Source: Polynucleobacter paneuropaeus (lineage in GTDB: Bacteria > Pseudomonadota > Gammaproteobacteria > Burkholderiales > Burkholderiaceae). From it: a DNA stretch of 64,000 nucleotides. The first letter of the stretch is position 1; every line of letters begins with the position of its first letter. The notes under the pieces were generated by a model, which did not search any database, was not told where the DNA came from, and saw nothing but the letters and a program-made list of their open reading frames with translations. Position numbers and translations under genes: made by a program. Location of the stretch: the NCBI RefSeq assembly GCF_003261235.1, contig NZ_CP030085.1:310001-374000 (forward strand). The letters run 5' to 3'. Of this stretch, positions 27,582 to 35,526 are shown piece by piece.

Positions 27582-28706
27582 ATGGAACGTTTCTTCGATT
27601 GGCGTAATCGTCTAATTGCCTCACCAAGATTTCAACGCTGGGCTACCCGTTTTCCACTCACTCGCTGGATAGTCAGAAGGCAAGCCTCCGATATCTTTGA
27701 TTTAATGGCGGGCTTTGTCTACACCCAAGTCCTGCTTGCTTGTACCCAAGTAAACCTTTTTGACATCTTGGCAAAGGGTGCTGTGAGCTTTGGTGACCTT
27801 CAAAAACAAGTACCCCTAAAGCCAGCCGGCTTGAGACGTTTGCTAGATGCAGCAGTTGCCATCCAATTGCTAGTCAAGCGCAGTGATGATCGTTATGCCC
27901 TCAGCATGAAAAGCGCCCCATTGGTTGGTAATGTTGCCATTCTGGATATGGTCAAACACCATGCTGATTTCTATCGCGACTTGTCTGATCCGATTGCTTT
28001 ATTACAGGGCGATAAAAGTTCTGTTGCTCTCAATGAGTACTGGTCCTACATCACCCCTGAGCAGGGCGCTGCACCAGAAAATTTATCCGCTGAAACAGTT
28101 GCTGACTACTCTAAATTGATGGCGCATACCCAATCACTGGTGACAGATGAGATTATTGATGCCTACCCCATGGCTAAACACCACATTGTTTTAGATATCG
28201 GAGGCGGCCAAGGTGCATTTATTAAAAGATTGGCTAAGCGCTACCCCCACCTTAGTTTTAAATTATTTGATATTCCTGGCGTGGCAGAGATCTCTAATGC
28301 TCACTTTAAGGAAATTGGTCTATCAAATAGAGCGCAGGCCATAGGTGGAAACTTTTTCCAAGACCCGCTACCCAAGGGCTGTGATTTGGCAACCCTAGTT
28401 CGGGTGATCTTTGATCATGATGACGTTCGAGTAAGGCAGTTACTGGCCAATGTGTTTGATGCTCTCAATCCAGGCGGGACTTTATTGCTTGCTGAGCCTA
28501 TGGCTGAGACCAAAGGATTCGAGGCGATGGGCCATGCCTATTTCGGCTTTTATCTTCTGGCTATGGGTAGGGGAAGGCCTAGAACTGAAGCGGAAATTAG
28601 TGGTTTATTAAGTCAAGCAGGCTTTACGGGTATCAAGCTATTGAATTCTTATATGCCGCTGAATGCCCAAGTATTGCAGTGCAATAAACCTGCCAATATT
28701 AGCTAA
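27582..28706 (+). CDS. crtF: Hydroxyneurosporene O-methyltransferase
   Basis: 374-residue SAM-dependent methyltransferase: N-terminal winged-helix dimerisation domain ('LLACTQVNLFDILAKG'), then 'HIVLDIGGGQGAFIKRLAKRYP' (SAM motif I) and 'ATLVRVIFDHDD' with 'GGTLLLAEPM'. It methylates the 1-hydroxyl of spheroidene-pathway carotenoids. The crtE-crtF-bchC order is characteristic of purple-bacterial clusters, which argues against BchU. A weak terminator-like hairpin follows. Confidence 0.9.
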   Translation: MERFFDWRNRLIASPRFQRWATRFPLTRWIVRRQASDIFDLMAGFVYTQVLLACTQVNLFDILAKGAVSFGDLQKQVPLKPAGLRRLLDAAVAIQLLVKRSDDRYALSMKSAPLVGNVAILDMVKHHADFYRDLSDPIALLQGDKSSVALNEYWSYITPEQGAAPENLSAETVADYSKLMAHTQSLVTDEIIDAYPMAKHHIVLDIGGGQGAFIKRLAKRYPHLSFKLFDIPGVAEISNAHFKEIGLSNRAQAIGGNFFQDPLPKGCDLATLVRVIFDHDDVRVRQLLANVFDALNPGGTLLLAEPMAETKGFEAMGHAYFGFYLLAMGRGRPRTEAEISGLLSQAGFTGIKLLNSYMPLNAQVLQCNKPANIS

Positions 28707-28718
28707 TTAAAGTGCCTA

Positions 28719-28744
28719 AAAGACCTATCCGGACAGGTTTTTTC
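28719..28744 (+). terminator. Possible terminator after crtF
   Basis: AGACCT (28721-28726) can pair with AGGTTT (28735-28740) around TCCGGA-containing bases, followed by a T-run to 28743. The stem is short, so read-through into bchC is plausible, as in the known crtEF-bchCXYZ-puf superoperon. Confidence 0.4.
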
Positions 28745-28810
28745 AGATTAATTGAGTTAGTAGAGAAAACCCCTAGATGACAAGTGGGCAAATACAGGTT
28801 AAAAACAAAG

Positions 28811-28828
28811 TGTAAATATTTTTATACA
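28811..28828. promoter_or_regulatory. PpsR/CrtJ operator upstream of bchC
   Basis: Exact TGT-N12-ACA, extended GTGTA...TACAC. It ends 35 bases before the bchC ATG, so binding should block transcription of bchCXYZ and, by read-through, puf. Confidence 0.82.
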
Positions 28829-28863
28829 CTTTTAATCCAAAAAACAAGAAGCCTTAGCGAGAA

Positions 28864-29811
28864 ATGACCAATCAATATCAAACAAGAGCGATCGTTCTGG
28901 AAAGACCAGAAAGTGTCACTCTTACCGATCTTGAATTAACCCCTATGACCACCATAGACGTCTTAGTGGATATGGAGTGGAGCGGAATCAGTACGGGTAC
29001 AGAAAAATTACTATGGACTGGAAAAATGCCTAATTTTCCAGGTATGGGCTATCCATTGGTCCCGGGTTATGAGTCTGTTGGCAGGGTAGTGGAAGCAGGT
29101 ACAGATTCCAGCTTGAAAGTAGGGCAAAGAGTATTCGTTCCTGGAGCAAAGTGCTACGGAGAAATTAAGGGCTTATTCGGTGGCGCAGCGTCGCGGGTGG
29201 TTGTGGACAGTCAGCGCGTAATTGCAATTGACGACAACTTGGGTGAAGAGGCGATTCTGTTTGCGCTGGCAGCTACTGGCTACCACGTGACTTCTGGTCC
29301 TGGACAAGAGCAACCAGATTTAATTATTGGTCATGGCGTATTAGGTCGCTTGATTGCACGGATTGCGGTTGCGAAGGGTAAGCGCCCGGTAGTGTGGGAA
29401 ACCAATGCAGGCCGCCGTGAGGGCGCCGTAGGTTATGACGCTATAGATCCTAAGGACGATCAAGTAAAGAAATATAAAACGATTGTAGATGTCAGCGGCG
29501 ACGCCCGCCTAGTTGATACGTTAATCAGCTGTCTTGCACCTGGCGGTGAAATAGTGCTTGCTGGTTTTTATGACACGATTTCTTTTTCATTCCCCCAAGC
29601 TTTTATGCGTGAAGCCCGCATTCGTATCGCGGCGCAGTGGGCTCCTGGGGATTTAGTTGCAATCAAAGATTTAGTCGAGTCAGGAAAATTAAAGTTAGAC
29701 GGCTTGATCACGCACCGCTCATCACCTAAAGATGCAAACGAGGCCTATCACACGGCTTTCAACAATATCGATTGTTTAAAAATGGTTTTAGATTGGAGAA
29801 ATCTGCAATGA
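28864..29811 (+). CDS. bchC: Bacteriochlorophyllide a dehydrogenase
   Basis: 315-residue medium-chain dehydrogenase-like protein with 'EWSGISTGTEKLLWTGKMP', 'PLVPGYESVGRV', and a cofactor domain 'IIGHGVLGRLIARIAVAKG'. It oxidises the 3-hydroxyethyl group made by BchF to acetyl, giving bacteriochlorophyllide a. It heads bchCXYZ; its stop overlaps the bchX start (ATGA at 29808-29811). Confidence 0.95.
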   Translation: MTNQYQTRAIVLERPESVTLTDLELTPMTTIDVLVDMEWSGISTGTEKLLWTGKMPNFPGMGYPLVPGYESVGRVVEAGTDSSLKVGQRVFVPGAKCYGEIKGLFGGAASRVVVDSQRVIAIDDNLGEEAILFALAATGYHVTSGPGQEQPDLIIGHGVLGRLIARIAVAKGKRPVVWETNAGRREGAVGYDAIDPKDDQVKKYKTIVDVSGDARLVDTLISCLAPGGEIVLAGFYDTISFSFPQAFMREARIRIAAQWAPGDLVAIKDLVESGKLKLDGLITHRSSPKDANEAYHTAFNNIDCLKMVLDWRNLQ

Positions 29812-30815
29812 GTTCATCAAGCATCCCGGCAACAGCAACAATTCAGTTTATGGACTTAAAAAAAGAGGCTGCTATTGAGCCAGATCCAGTGTCCACTGGT
29901 CCAGTAACTAAAGAAACTCAAATCATTGCTATTTATGGCAAAGGCGGTATTGGTAAAAGTTTTACCCTTGCCAATCTGTCATACATGATGGCCCAACAAG
30001 GCAAGAAAGTGTTATTGATTGGATGCGATCCAAAAAGTGATACGACTTCACTCCTGTTCGGCGGCAAAGCTTGCCCAACCATTATTGAAACTTCTTCTAA
30101 GAAAAAATTAGCTGGCGAATCAGTATCGATTGGTGATGTGTGCTTTATTCGTGATGGTGTGTTTGCGATGGAGCTCGGTGGCCCAGAAGTAGGGCGTGGC
30201 TGCGGTGGTCGCGGCATTATTCATGGCTTTGAAACATTAGAAAAATTAGGCTTTCATGATTGGGGCTTTGATTATGTATTGCTCGACTTCTTGGGAGACG
30301 TGGTTTGTGGCGGATTTGGCTTACCAATCGCTCGAGATATGTGCCAAAAAGTAATCGTAGTTGCTAGTAACGATTTGCAATCTCTTTACGTTGCGAATAA
30401 TGTTTGCTCAGCAGTGGAGTACTTCCGCAAATTAGGCGGTAACGTTGGTGTAGCAGGCATGGTGATCAATAAAGATGACCTAACTGGTGAGGCCCAGACT
30501 TTCGCTGAAAAGGCCGGCATTCCAGTTTTAGCGGCTATCCCTGCAAACGAAGATATTCGTCGTAAGAGTGCTAGCTATGAAATTATTGGTCAGCCTGGTA
30601 CGCAGTGGGCGTCGCTATTTGAGGAGCTGGCTACGAATGTTTCAGAAGCTCCCCCAGTACGTCCTAAGCCACTCAGTCAAGATGAGTTATTGGGCTTGTT
30701 CTCTTCAGAAGTAACTGGTCGCGATATCGTTTTGAAACCCGCTACTGTGAAAGACATGATGGGTAAAGACGAAGTCATTAAGAAAACACTCGAAGTTATC
30801 TACGATCAAGCTTAA
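29808..30815 (+). CDS. bchX: Chlorophyllide a reductase iron protein
   Basis: 335-residue NifH-like protein with 'YGKGGIGKSFTLANLS', [4Fe-4S] cysteines in 'GRGCGGRGI' and 'DFLGDVVCGGFG'. It passes electrons to BchYZ for reduction of ring B. ATG 29808 (MSSSSIPATAT) is chosen because it overlaps the bchC stop; a longer frame exists from 29772 inside bchC. The S rather than T after 'GKS' (GKSFT) is usual for BchX. Confidence 0.96.
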   Translation: MSSSSIPATATIQFMDLKKEAAIEPDPVSTGPVTKETQIIAIYGKGGIGKSFTLANLSYMMAQQGKKVLLIGCDPKSDTTSLLFGGKACPTIIETSSKKKLAGESVSIGDVCFIRDGVFAMELGGPEVGRGCGGRGIIHGFETLEKLGFHDWGFDYVLLDFLGDVVCGGFGLPIARDMCQKVIVVASNDLQSLYVANNVCSAVEYFRKLGGNVGVAGMVINKDDLTGEAQTFAEKAGIPVLAAIPANEDIRRKSASYEIIGQPGTQWASLFEELATNVSEAPPVRPKPLSQDELLGLFSSEVTGRDIVLKPATVKDMMGKDEVIKKTLEVIYDQA

Positions 30816-30839
30816 AGAGATAGAGAGCTATACGCTGCT

Positions 30840-32378
30840 ATGAATAAAACCATTATTCCCATTACCCCTGAGGAAAAGTTAAAGACTGATCCTACTTTAG
30901 GAGATGGCTTAGGTTGTCACTCCGGTGAAGCAGAGATGCTAGCTGCTGCTAAGGCAGCTGGTAAGTCTGAAACATTGCAGCAGTATGCAAAAGACTATCC
31001 AAAGGGGCCGCATGATCAACCACAAAGCATGTGCCCTGCATTTGGAGCATTGCGGGTAGGTTTGCGGATGCGTAGAACTGCCACGATTCTTTCTGGTTCT
31101 GCATGCTGCGTTTATGGGTTAACTTTTACCTCACATTTTTATGGTGCACGCCGTAGTGTTGGTTATGTACCATTTAATTCAGAGACATTGGTCACTGGTA
31201 AGTTGTTTGAAGATATTCGTGATTCAGTCTATCAAGAAGCCGATCCAGAAAAATATGACGCTATCGTCATCATTAATTTATGCGTACCAACTGCTAGTGG
31301 TGTGCCACTGCAATTGTTACCAAAAGAAATTAATGGTGTACGTATCATCGGTATTGATGTGCCAGGATTCGGCGTGCCAACTCATGCAGAAGCAAAAGAT
31401 GTGCTAGCAGGTGCAATGCTCAATTACGCTCGCAATGAGGCTATGTCTGGTCCAGTCCAAGCACCACGCGCTGGTCGTTCAAGCAAACCAACGATTACTT
31501 TATTAGGTGAAATTTTCCCCGCCGATCCGGTTGGCATCGGTATGATGATTGAGCCGATGGGTTTAGCAGTCGGCGCGTCGGTACCCACTCGTGAATGGCG
31601 TGAAATGTATCAAGCGCTTGATTGTGTAACGGTTGCCGCATTGCATCCCTTTTACACCTCATGTATTCGCGAATTTCAAGCAGCGGGAAGATCTATTGTT
31701 GGATCTGCCCCTGTGGGTTACGAAGGCACCGCCCGTTGGTTGGAGGCCATTGGCAAATCAACCAACACTCCACAAGATTTAATTGCTGCTGCACAAAACC
31801 GGATTCTCCCTGCGATTAAGGGCGTACTCGCTGCAGCACCGATCAAGGGCCGCATTACTTTGAGCGGCTATGAAGGTTCAGAACTCATTGTTGCCCGTTT
31901 GCTCATTGAGAGTGGCGCTGATGTCCGTTACGTTGGCTCAGCATGCCCACGCACTCCTTGGAGTGATGAAGATCGTGAATGGTTGGAGGCAAAGGGCGTT
32001 CACGTTCAATTCCGCGCTTCTTTAGAGCAAGATTTAGCCGCGATGAAAGAGTTCAAACCAGACTTGGCGATTGGAACTACTCCAGTAGTTCAAGCAGCTA
32101 AGCAAGCTTCAATCCCTTCGCTTTACTTTACGAATTTGATCTCAGCAAGACCGCTGATGGGTCCTGCAGGCGCTGGTTCACTAGCGCAGGTAATCAATGC
32201 TGCGATTGGTAATCAAGCGCGCTTTGATGAGATGAAGGCGTTCTTTGGCGATGTTGGATCTGGCTATAAATCAGGCGTTTGGGAGAATATTCCACAAGAT
32301 CACCCAGAGTTCAAGGCCGAGGTTCGCCGCAAGCTAGAGAAGAAATTGAAGAAGCGCAAAGCTGAGGAGATGATGTAA
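30840..32378 (+). CDS. bchY: Chlorophyllide a reductase subunit Y
   Basis: 512 residues, NifD-like. FeS-binding cysteines are seen in 'QSMCPAFGALRVG', 'SGSACCVYGLT' and 'INLCVPTASG'. Works with BchZ and BchX. The stop codon overlaps the bchZ start (TAATG). Confidence 0.95.
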   Translation: MNKTIIPITPEEKLKTDPTLGDGLGCHSGEAEMLAAAKAAGKSETLQQYAKDYPKGPHDQPQSMCPAFGALRVGLRMRRTATILSGSACCVYGLTFTSHFYGARRSVGYVPFNSETLVTGKLFEDIRDSVYQEADPEKYDAIVIINLCVPTASGVPLQLLPKEINGVRIIGIDVPGFGVPTHAEAKDVLAGAMLNYARNEAMSGPVQAPRAGRSSKPTITLLGEIFPADPVGIGMMIEPMGLAVGASVPTREWREMYQALDCVTVAALHPFYTSCIREFQAAGRSIVGSAPVGYEGTARWLEAIGKSTNTPQDLIAAAQNRILPAIKGVLAAAPIKGRITLSGYEGSELIVARLLIESGADVRYVGSACPRTPWSDEDREWLEAKGVHVQFRASLEQDLAAMKEFKPDLAIGTTPVVQAAKQASIPSLYFTNLISARPLMGPAGAGSLAQVINAAIGNQARFDEMKAFFGDVGSGYKSGVWENIPQDHPEFKAEVRRKLEKKLKKRKAEEMM

Positions 32379-33835
32379 TGTTTGTCATCGATCACGATCG
32401 TGCTGGTGGATATTGGGGGGCGGTCTATGTATTTACTGCAATCAAAGGATTGCAAGTAGTTATTGACGGTCCTGTCGGCTGTGAAAACTTACCAGTAACT
32501 TCAGTCCTGCACTATACCGATGCGCTACCTCCACATGAGTTGCCGATTGTAGTTACCGGTTTAGAGGAAGAGCAGTTAGGCCGCGAAGGTACTGAGGGTG
32601 CAATGAAACGTGCCCACGCTACTTTAGATCCCGATCTCCCTGCAGTAGTGGTGACTGGCTCTATTGCAGAAATGATTGGTGGTGGTGTTACTCCTGAAGG
32701 CATGAATATTGCCCGCTTCTTGCCAAGAACTATTGATGAAGATCAATGGCAATGCGCTAACCGTGCAATGTATTGGTTATGGAGTGAATACGGTACTCGT
32801 AAGATTCCAGAACGTAAACCAAGAGCAGAAGGTGAAAAGCCGCGCGTCAATATTATTGGACCCTGCTATGGCACATTCAATATGCCAAGTGATCTAGCCG
32901 AGATTCGTCGTCTAGTTGAAGGCATTGGTGCCGATATTAATATGGTGTTCCCGCTAGGATCTCATTTATCTGAAGTGGAGAACCTGGTCAATGCAGATGT
33001 CAATATCTGTATGTATCGCGAGTTTGGCCGCATGCTTTGTGAAGCTTTAGAGCGCCCTTACTTGCAAGCACCACTGGGTTTACATAGTACTACTCAATTC
33101 TTACGAAAACTCGGTGAATTGCTTGGTTTAGATCCAGAGCCATTTATTGAGCGCGAGAAACACACCACCATTAAGCCAATCTGGGACTTATGGCGTTCAG
33201 TGACCCAAGATTTCTTCAGTACAGCCAGTTATGCAGTAGTTGCTAATGAAACATATACCCGAGGTATCCGTCACTTCTTATCAGATGAGATGGGTTTGCC
33301 TTGCAGCTTTGCTGTGCCAAGAAAGCCTGGGGAAAAAACCAATAATCAAGATGTTCGCAAACTGACTAAAGAGAAGCCACCACTAGTGATGTTTGGTAGC
33401 TACAACGAAAGAATGTACCTGGCTGAAACTGGCAGTAAAGCTTCTTATATCCCTTCATCATTTCCTGGCGCGATCATTCGCCGCCATACCGGTACACCAT
33501 TTATGGGTTACGCCGGTGCAACATACATCATTCAAGAATTTTGTAACGGATTATTTGATGCGCTCTTTTATATCCTGCCGTTAGGGACGGATATGGACAA
33601 GGTTGATGCATCACTTACCCGTACTTATCGATCCAATGCTTTACCTTGGGATCAGGATGCTCAGAAATTGGTTGCGGACTTCATTAAAACCAGGCCAGTA
33701 CTGATTCAGATCTCTGCTGCAAAAGAGATGCGAGACCGCGTAGAGCAAGATGCAGAAAAGGCTGGCGAAGAAAGAATTACAGCTGCAAGAGTGAAGTCCT
33801 CTTGCAAAGAAATTATTGAAGAGGTCGAAGCATGA
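32378..33835 (+). CDS. bchZ: Chlorophyllide a reductase subunit Z
   Basis: 485 residues, NifK-like, starting MFVIDHDRAGGYWGAVYVFTA-like with the Cys in 'DGPVGCENLPV' and the catalytic region around 'VTGSIAEMIGGG'. It completes the BchXYZ reductase that converts chlorophyllide to a bacteriochlorophyllide. Its stop overlaps by ATGA with a previously unexpected 49-aa ORF at 33832. Confidence 0.96.
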   Translation: MFVIDHDRAGGYWGAVYVFTAIKGLQVVIDGPVGCENLPVTSVLHYTDALPPHELPIVVTGLEEEQLGREGTEGAMKRAHATLDPDLPAVVVTGSIAEMIGGGVTPEGMNIARFLPRTIDEDQWQCANRAMYWLWSEYGTRKIPERKPRAEGEKPRVNIIGPCYGTFNMPSDLAEIRRLVEGIGADINMVFPLGSHLSEVENLVNADVNICMYREFGRMLCEALERPYLQAPLGLHSTTQFLRKLGELLGLDPEPFIEREKHTTIKPIWDLWRSVTQDFFSTASYAVVANETYTRGIRHFLSDEMGLPCSFAVPRKPGEKTNNQDVRKLTKEKPPLVMFGSYNERMYLAETGSKASYIPSSFPGAIIRRHTGTPFMGYAGATYIIQEFCNGLFDALFYILPLGTDMDKVDASLTRTYRSNALPWDQDAQKLVADFIKTRPVLIQISAAKEMRDRVEQDAEKAGEERITAARVKSSCKEIIEEVEA

Positions 33836-33981
33836 TTTTCTCAACATCAAAAGTTAATTACAACAAATCCATTGATTTGTTGGAAACGGAATGTGGCATG
33901 CCGTACGCTACAGCCCATGTCGCGCGGGTTAAGCGCGGTAACGGCCGCAAGGCTATTTTTGAAGGAGGTAATTGGTTATGA
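33832..33981 (+). CDS. 49-aa ORF coupled to bchZ and pufB, unknown
   Basis: ATG 33832 overlaps the bchZ stop and TGA 33979-33981 overlaps the pufB ATG (33978), so it is coupled on both sides. The product begins MIFSTSKVNYNKSIDLLET and ends with a basic, soluble tail (VARVKRGNGRKAIFEGG). No membrane segment is predicted. The position is where Rhodobacter carries pufQ, but PufQ is a longer membrane protein and I see no resemblance. Its final codons contain the strong ribosome site of pufB (AAGGAGG), so translation here could also tune pufB expression. Confidence 0.55.
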   Translation: MIFSTSKVNYNKSIDLLETECGMPYATAHVARVKRGNGRKAIFEGGNWL

Positions 33982-34130
33982 GTGATCACAGAACAGGTTC
34001 AATATCTGGCCTTACTGATGACGAAGCCAAGGAGTTTCACCAGTTGTATATCCAAGGTTTAGTTGGTTTTACTTCTATAGCTGTCGTAGCCCATATTTTA
34101 GTTTGGGCATGGCGTCCTTGGTTCCATTGA
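33978..34130 (+). CDS. pufB: LH1 antenna beta polypeptide
   Basis: The 50-residue protein (MSDHRTGSISGLTDDEAKEF...) is a textbook LH1 beta chain: 'SGLTDDEAKEFHQLY' amphipathic N-terminus in the cytoplasm, one membrane helix with the bacteriochlorophyll-ligating His in 'VVAHILVWAWRPW', and a short periplasmic end. Excellent ribosome site AAGGAGG nine to ten bases upstream. It should pair with PufA to build the LH1 ring around the reaction centre. Confidence 0.95.
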   Translation: MSDHRTGSISGLTDDEAKEFHQLYIQGLVGFTSIAVVAHILVWAWRPWFH

Positions 34131-34157
34131 AAACGGAATAAATCTTAGGGGAATGAT

Positions 34158-34382
34158 ATGAAAATGGATCACGTTATCAGCAGAGAAAAAAATATGATTA
34201 GAGAGGACTCAATCACTTTTAATCTTATTTTTATTTTATGTTTCATAGTGTGTTTTGTTATTTCTTTATTCACCCAGATTTTGCCAACGAAGTGGAGTTC
34301 TTGGCTTCCTGGAGCTGAAGAAAAATCGCTTATCGATGGCACGAGCTCGGCAGTTTATGGCTTTATGTCTTACTTAAATTAG
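34158..34382 (+). CDS. Single-span membrane ORF between pufB and pufA, unknown
   Basis: 74 residues with AGGGG six bases upstream of ATG 34158. A charged N-terminus (MKMDHVISREKNMIRED) is followed by one hydrophobic helix (about 20-42, 'FNLIFILCFIVCFVISLF') and a tail 'PTKWSSWLPGAEEKSLI...SAVYGFMSYLN'. The layout (N-in, single helix, aromatic interface, periplasmic tail) resembles antenna or accessory LH1 subunits, but there is no His in the helix to ligate bacteriochlorophyll, so it is not a normal alpha or beta chain. pufB and pufA are normally adjacent. Candidate LH1-ring gamma- or PufX-like subunit; this is inference. Confidence 0.7.
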   Translation: MKMDHVISREKNMIREDSITFNLIFILCFIVCFVISLFTQILPTKWSSWLPGAEEKSLIDGTSSAVYGFMSYLN

Positions 34383-34391
34383 GAGAAGATT

Positions 34392-34598
34392 ATGTGGAGA
34401 ATTTGGAAACTTTATGATCCTTTGCGATCAATGGTTGTTCAAGGTATTTTTCTGTTTGGTCTTGCAGCGATGATTCACCTCATTTTGCTTAGCAGTGTGC
34501 GTTACAACTGGTTGGATGGTTTGAGCCAAGCCCAGTTCAAGGCAATGGAAGCAAAAGAAGGTTCTGCAATGCCGCCAGCAGTTCCAGCAGCAAAGTAA
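34392..34598 (+). CDS. pufA: LH1 antenna alpha polypeptide
   Basis: 68 residues starting MWRIWKLYDPLRSMVVQG, the classic LH1 alpha N-terminus, then a membrane helix with the ligand His in 'AAMIHLILLSS' and 'RYNWLDG', and an Ala/Pro-rich periplasmic tail. AGGAGA lies upstream of ATG 34392, nine bases after the preceding stop. It forms alpha/beta pairs with PufB. A stable hairpin follows the gene. Confidence 0.95.
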   Translation: MWRIWKLYDPLRSMVVQGIFLFGLAAMIHLILLSSVRYNWLDGLSQAQFKAMEAKEGSAMPPAVPAAK

Positions 34599-34617
34599 TT
34601 TGTATAAAAAAATGGTG

Positions 34618-34657
34618 AATAGGGTTAGGTTAAAACGAGTTTTAGCTCAACCCTATT
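34618..34657 (+). promoter_or_regulatory. Intercistronic mRNA hairpin between pufA and pufL
   Basis: AATAGGGTT (34618-34626) pairs with AACCCTATT (34649-34657), and inside it TAAAAC (34631-34636) pairs with GTTTTA (34639-34644). In Rhodobacter a hairpin at this position protects the pufBA segment from 3' decay and yields excess antenna over reaction centre; the same role is inferred here. Confidence 0.7.
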
Positions 34658-34683
34658 TATCCATTCATTGGAGAGCATAAAAA

Positions 34684-35508
34684 ATGGCCATGCTTAGTTT
34701 TGAAAGAAAGTATCGTGTTCGGGGCGGTACATTAGTCGGTGGGGACTTATTCGATTTTTGGGTGGGGCCGTTTTATGTTGGATTTTTTGGTGTCACCACT
34801 GTTTTCTTCGCTTTTTTAGGCACTGCACTAATTCTGTGGGGTGCTTCACAGGGGCCAACATGGAACCCTTGGCAGATTAATATTGCACCACCGGATATTA
34901 GTTACGGATTAGGTTTTGCTCCCTTATTAAAGGGCGGGCTATGGCAACTGATTACAGTCTGTGCCTTAGGCGCATTCTTTTCATGGGCCTTACGGGAAAT
35001 TGAAATTTGTCGAAAACTCGGCATGGGTCTTCATGTTCCCTTTGCCTACTTAATGGCGGTATTTGCTTATTTCACTCTGGTCATTATTCGGCCTGTGCTG
35101 ATGGGTGCATGGGGTTATGGATTCCCATACGGCATCTTAAGCCACCTAGATTGGGTTTCTAATACGGGCTATCAATACTTACATTTTCATTACAACCCAG
35201 CCCATATGATTGCTGTGTCTTTATTCTTTACTACGACCTTTGCCCTCGTTTTACATGGCGGCTTAGTCTTGTCATCCACCAATCCGCAGAAAGGGCAGTT
35301 TGTTAAAACACCTGAGCACGAAGATACATTCTTTAGGGATGCGATTGGTTATTCCATTGGAACTTTGGGCATACATCGCCTTGGACTATTTTTGGCTTTA
35401 GCAGCAGTTTTCTGGAGTGCCGTTTGTATTGTGATTAGTGGTCCATTTTGGTCTCGTGGTTGGCCTGAATGGTGGGGTTGGTGGTTGAACCTCCCGATTT
35501 GGCGATAA
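34684..35508 (+). CDS. pufL: Photosynthetic reaction centre L subunit
   Basis: 274 residues beginning MAMLSFERKYRVRGGTLVGGDLFDFWVGPFYVG, with five membrane helices and the cofactor-binding segments 'GILSHLDWVSNTGYQYLHFHYNPAHMI'. With PufM it binds the special pair, pheophytins and quinones. Length equals the family norm. Preceded by GGAGAG and followed 18 bases later by pufM. Confidence 0.97.
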   Translation: MAMLSFERKYRVRGGTLVGGDLFDFWVGPFYVGFFGVTTVFFAFLGTALILWGASQGPTWNPWQINIAPPDISYGLGFAPLLKGGLWQLITVCALGAFFSWALREIEICRKLGMGLHVPFAYLMAVFAYFTLVIIRPVLMGAWGYGFPYGILSHLDWVSNTGYQYLHFHYNPAHMIAVSLFFTTTFALVLHGGLVLSSTNPQKGQFVKTPEHEDTFFRDAIGYSIGTLGIHRLGLFLALAAVFWSAVCIVISGPFWSRGWPEWWGWWLNLPIWR

Positions 35509-35526
35509 GAGAGGAATACAAATATT

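Noticed and set aside
33832..33981. Calling the ORF between bchZ and pufB pufQ
   Set aside because: PufQ is longer with a membrane helix; this product is soluble and basic with no visible similarity.
34158..34382. Calling the ORF between pufB and pufA a second LH1 alpha or PufX
   Set aside because: It has no ligand His in the helix and lacks the MWRIWK-type start of alpha chains; there is no clear similarity to PufX.
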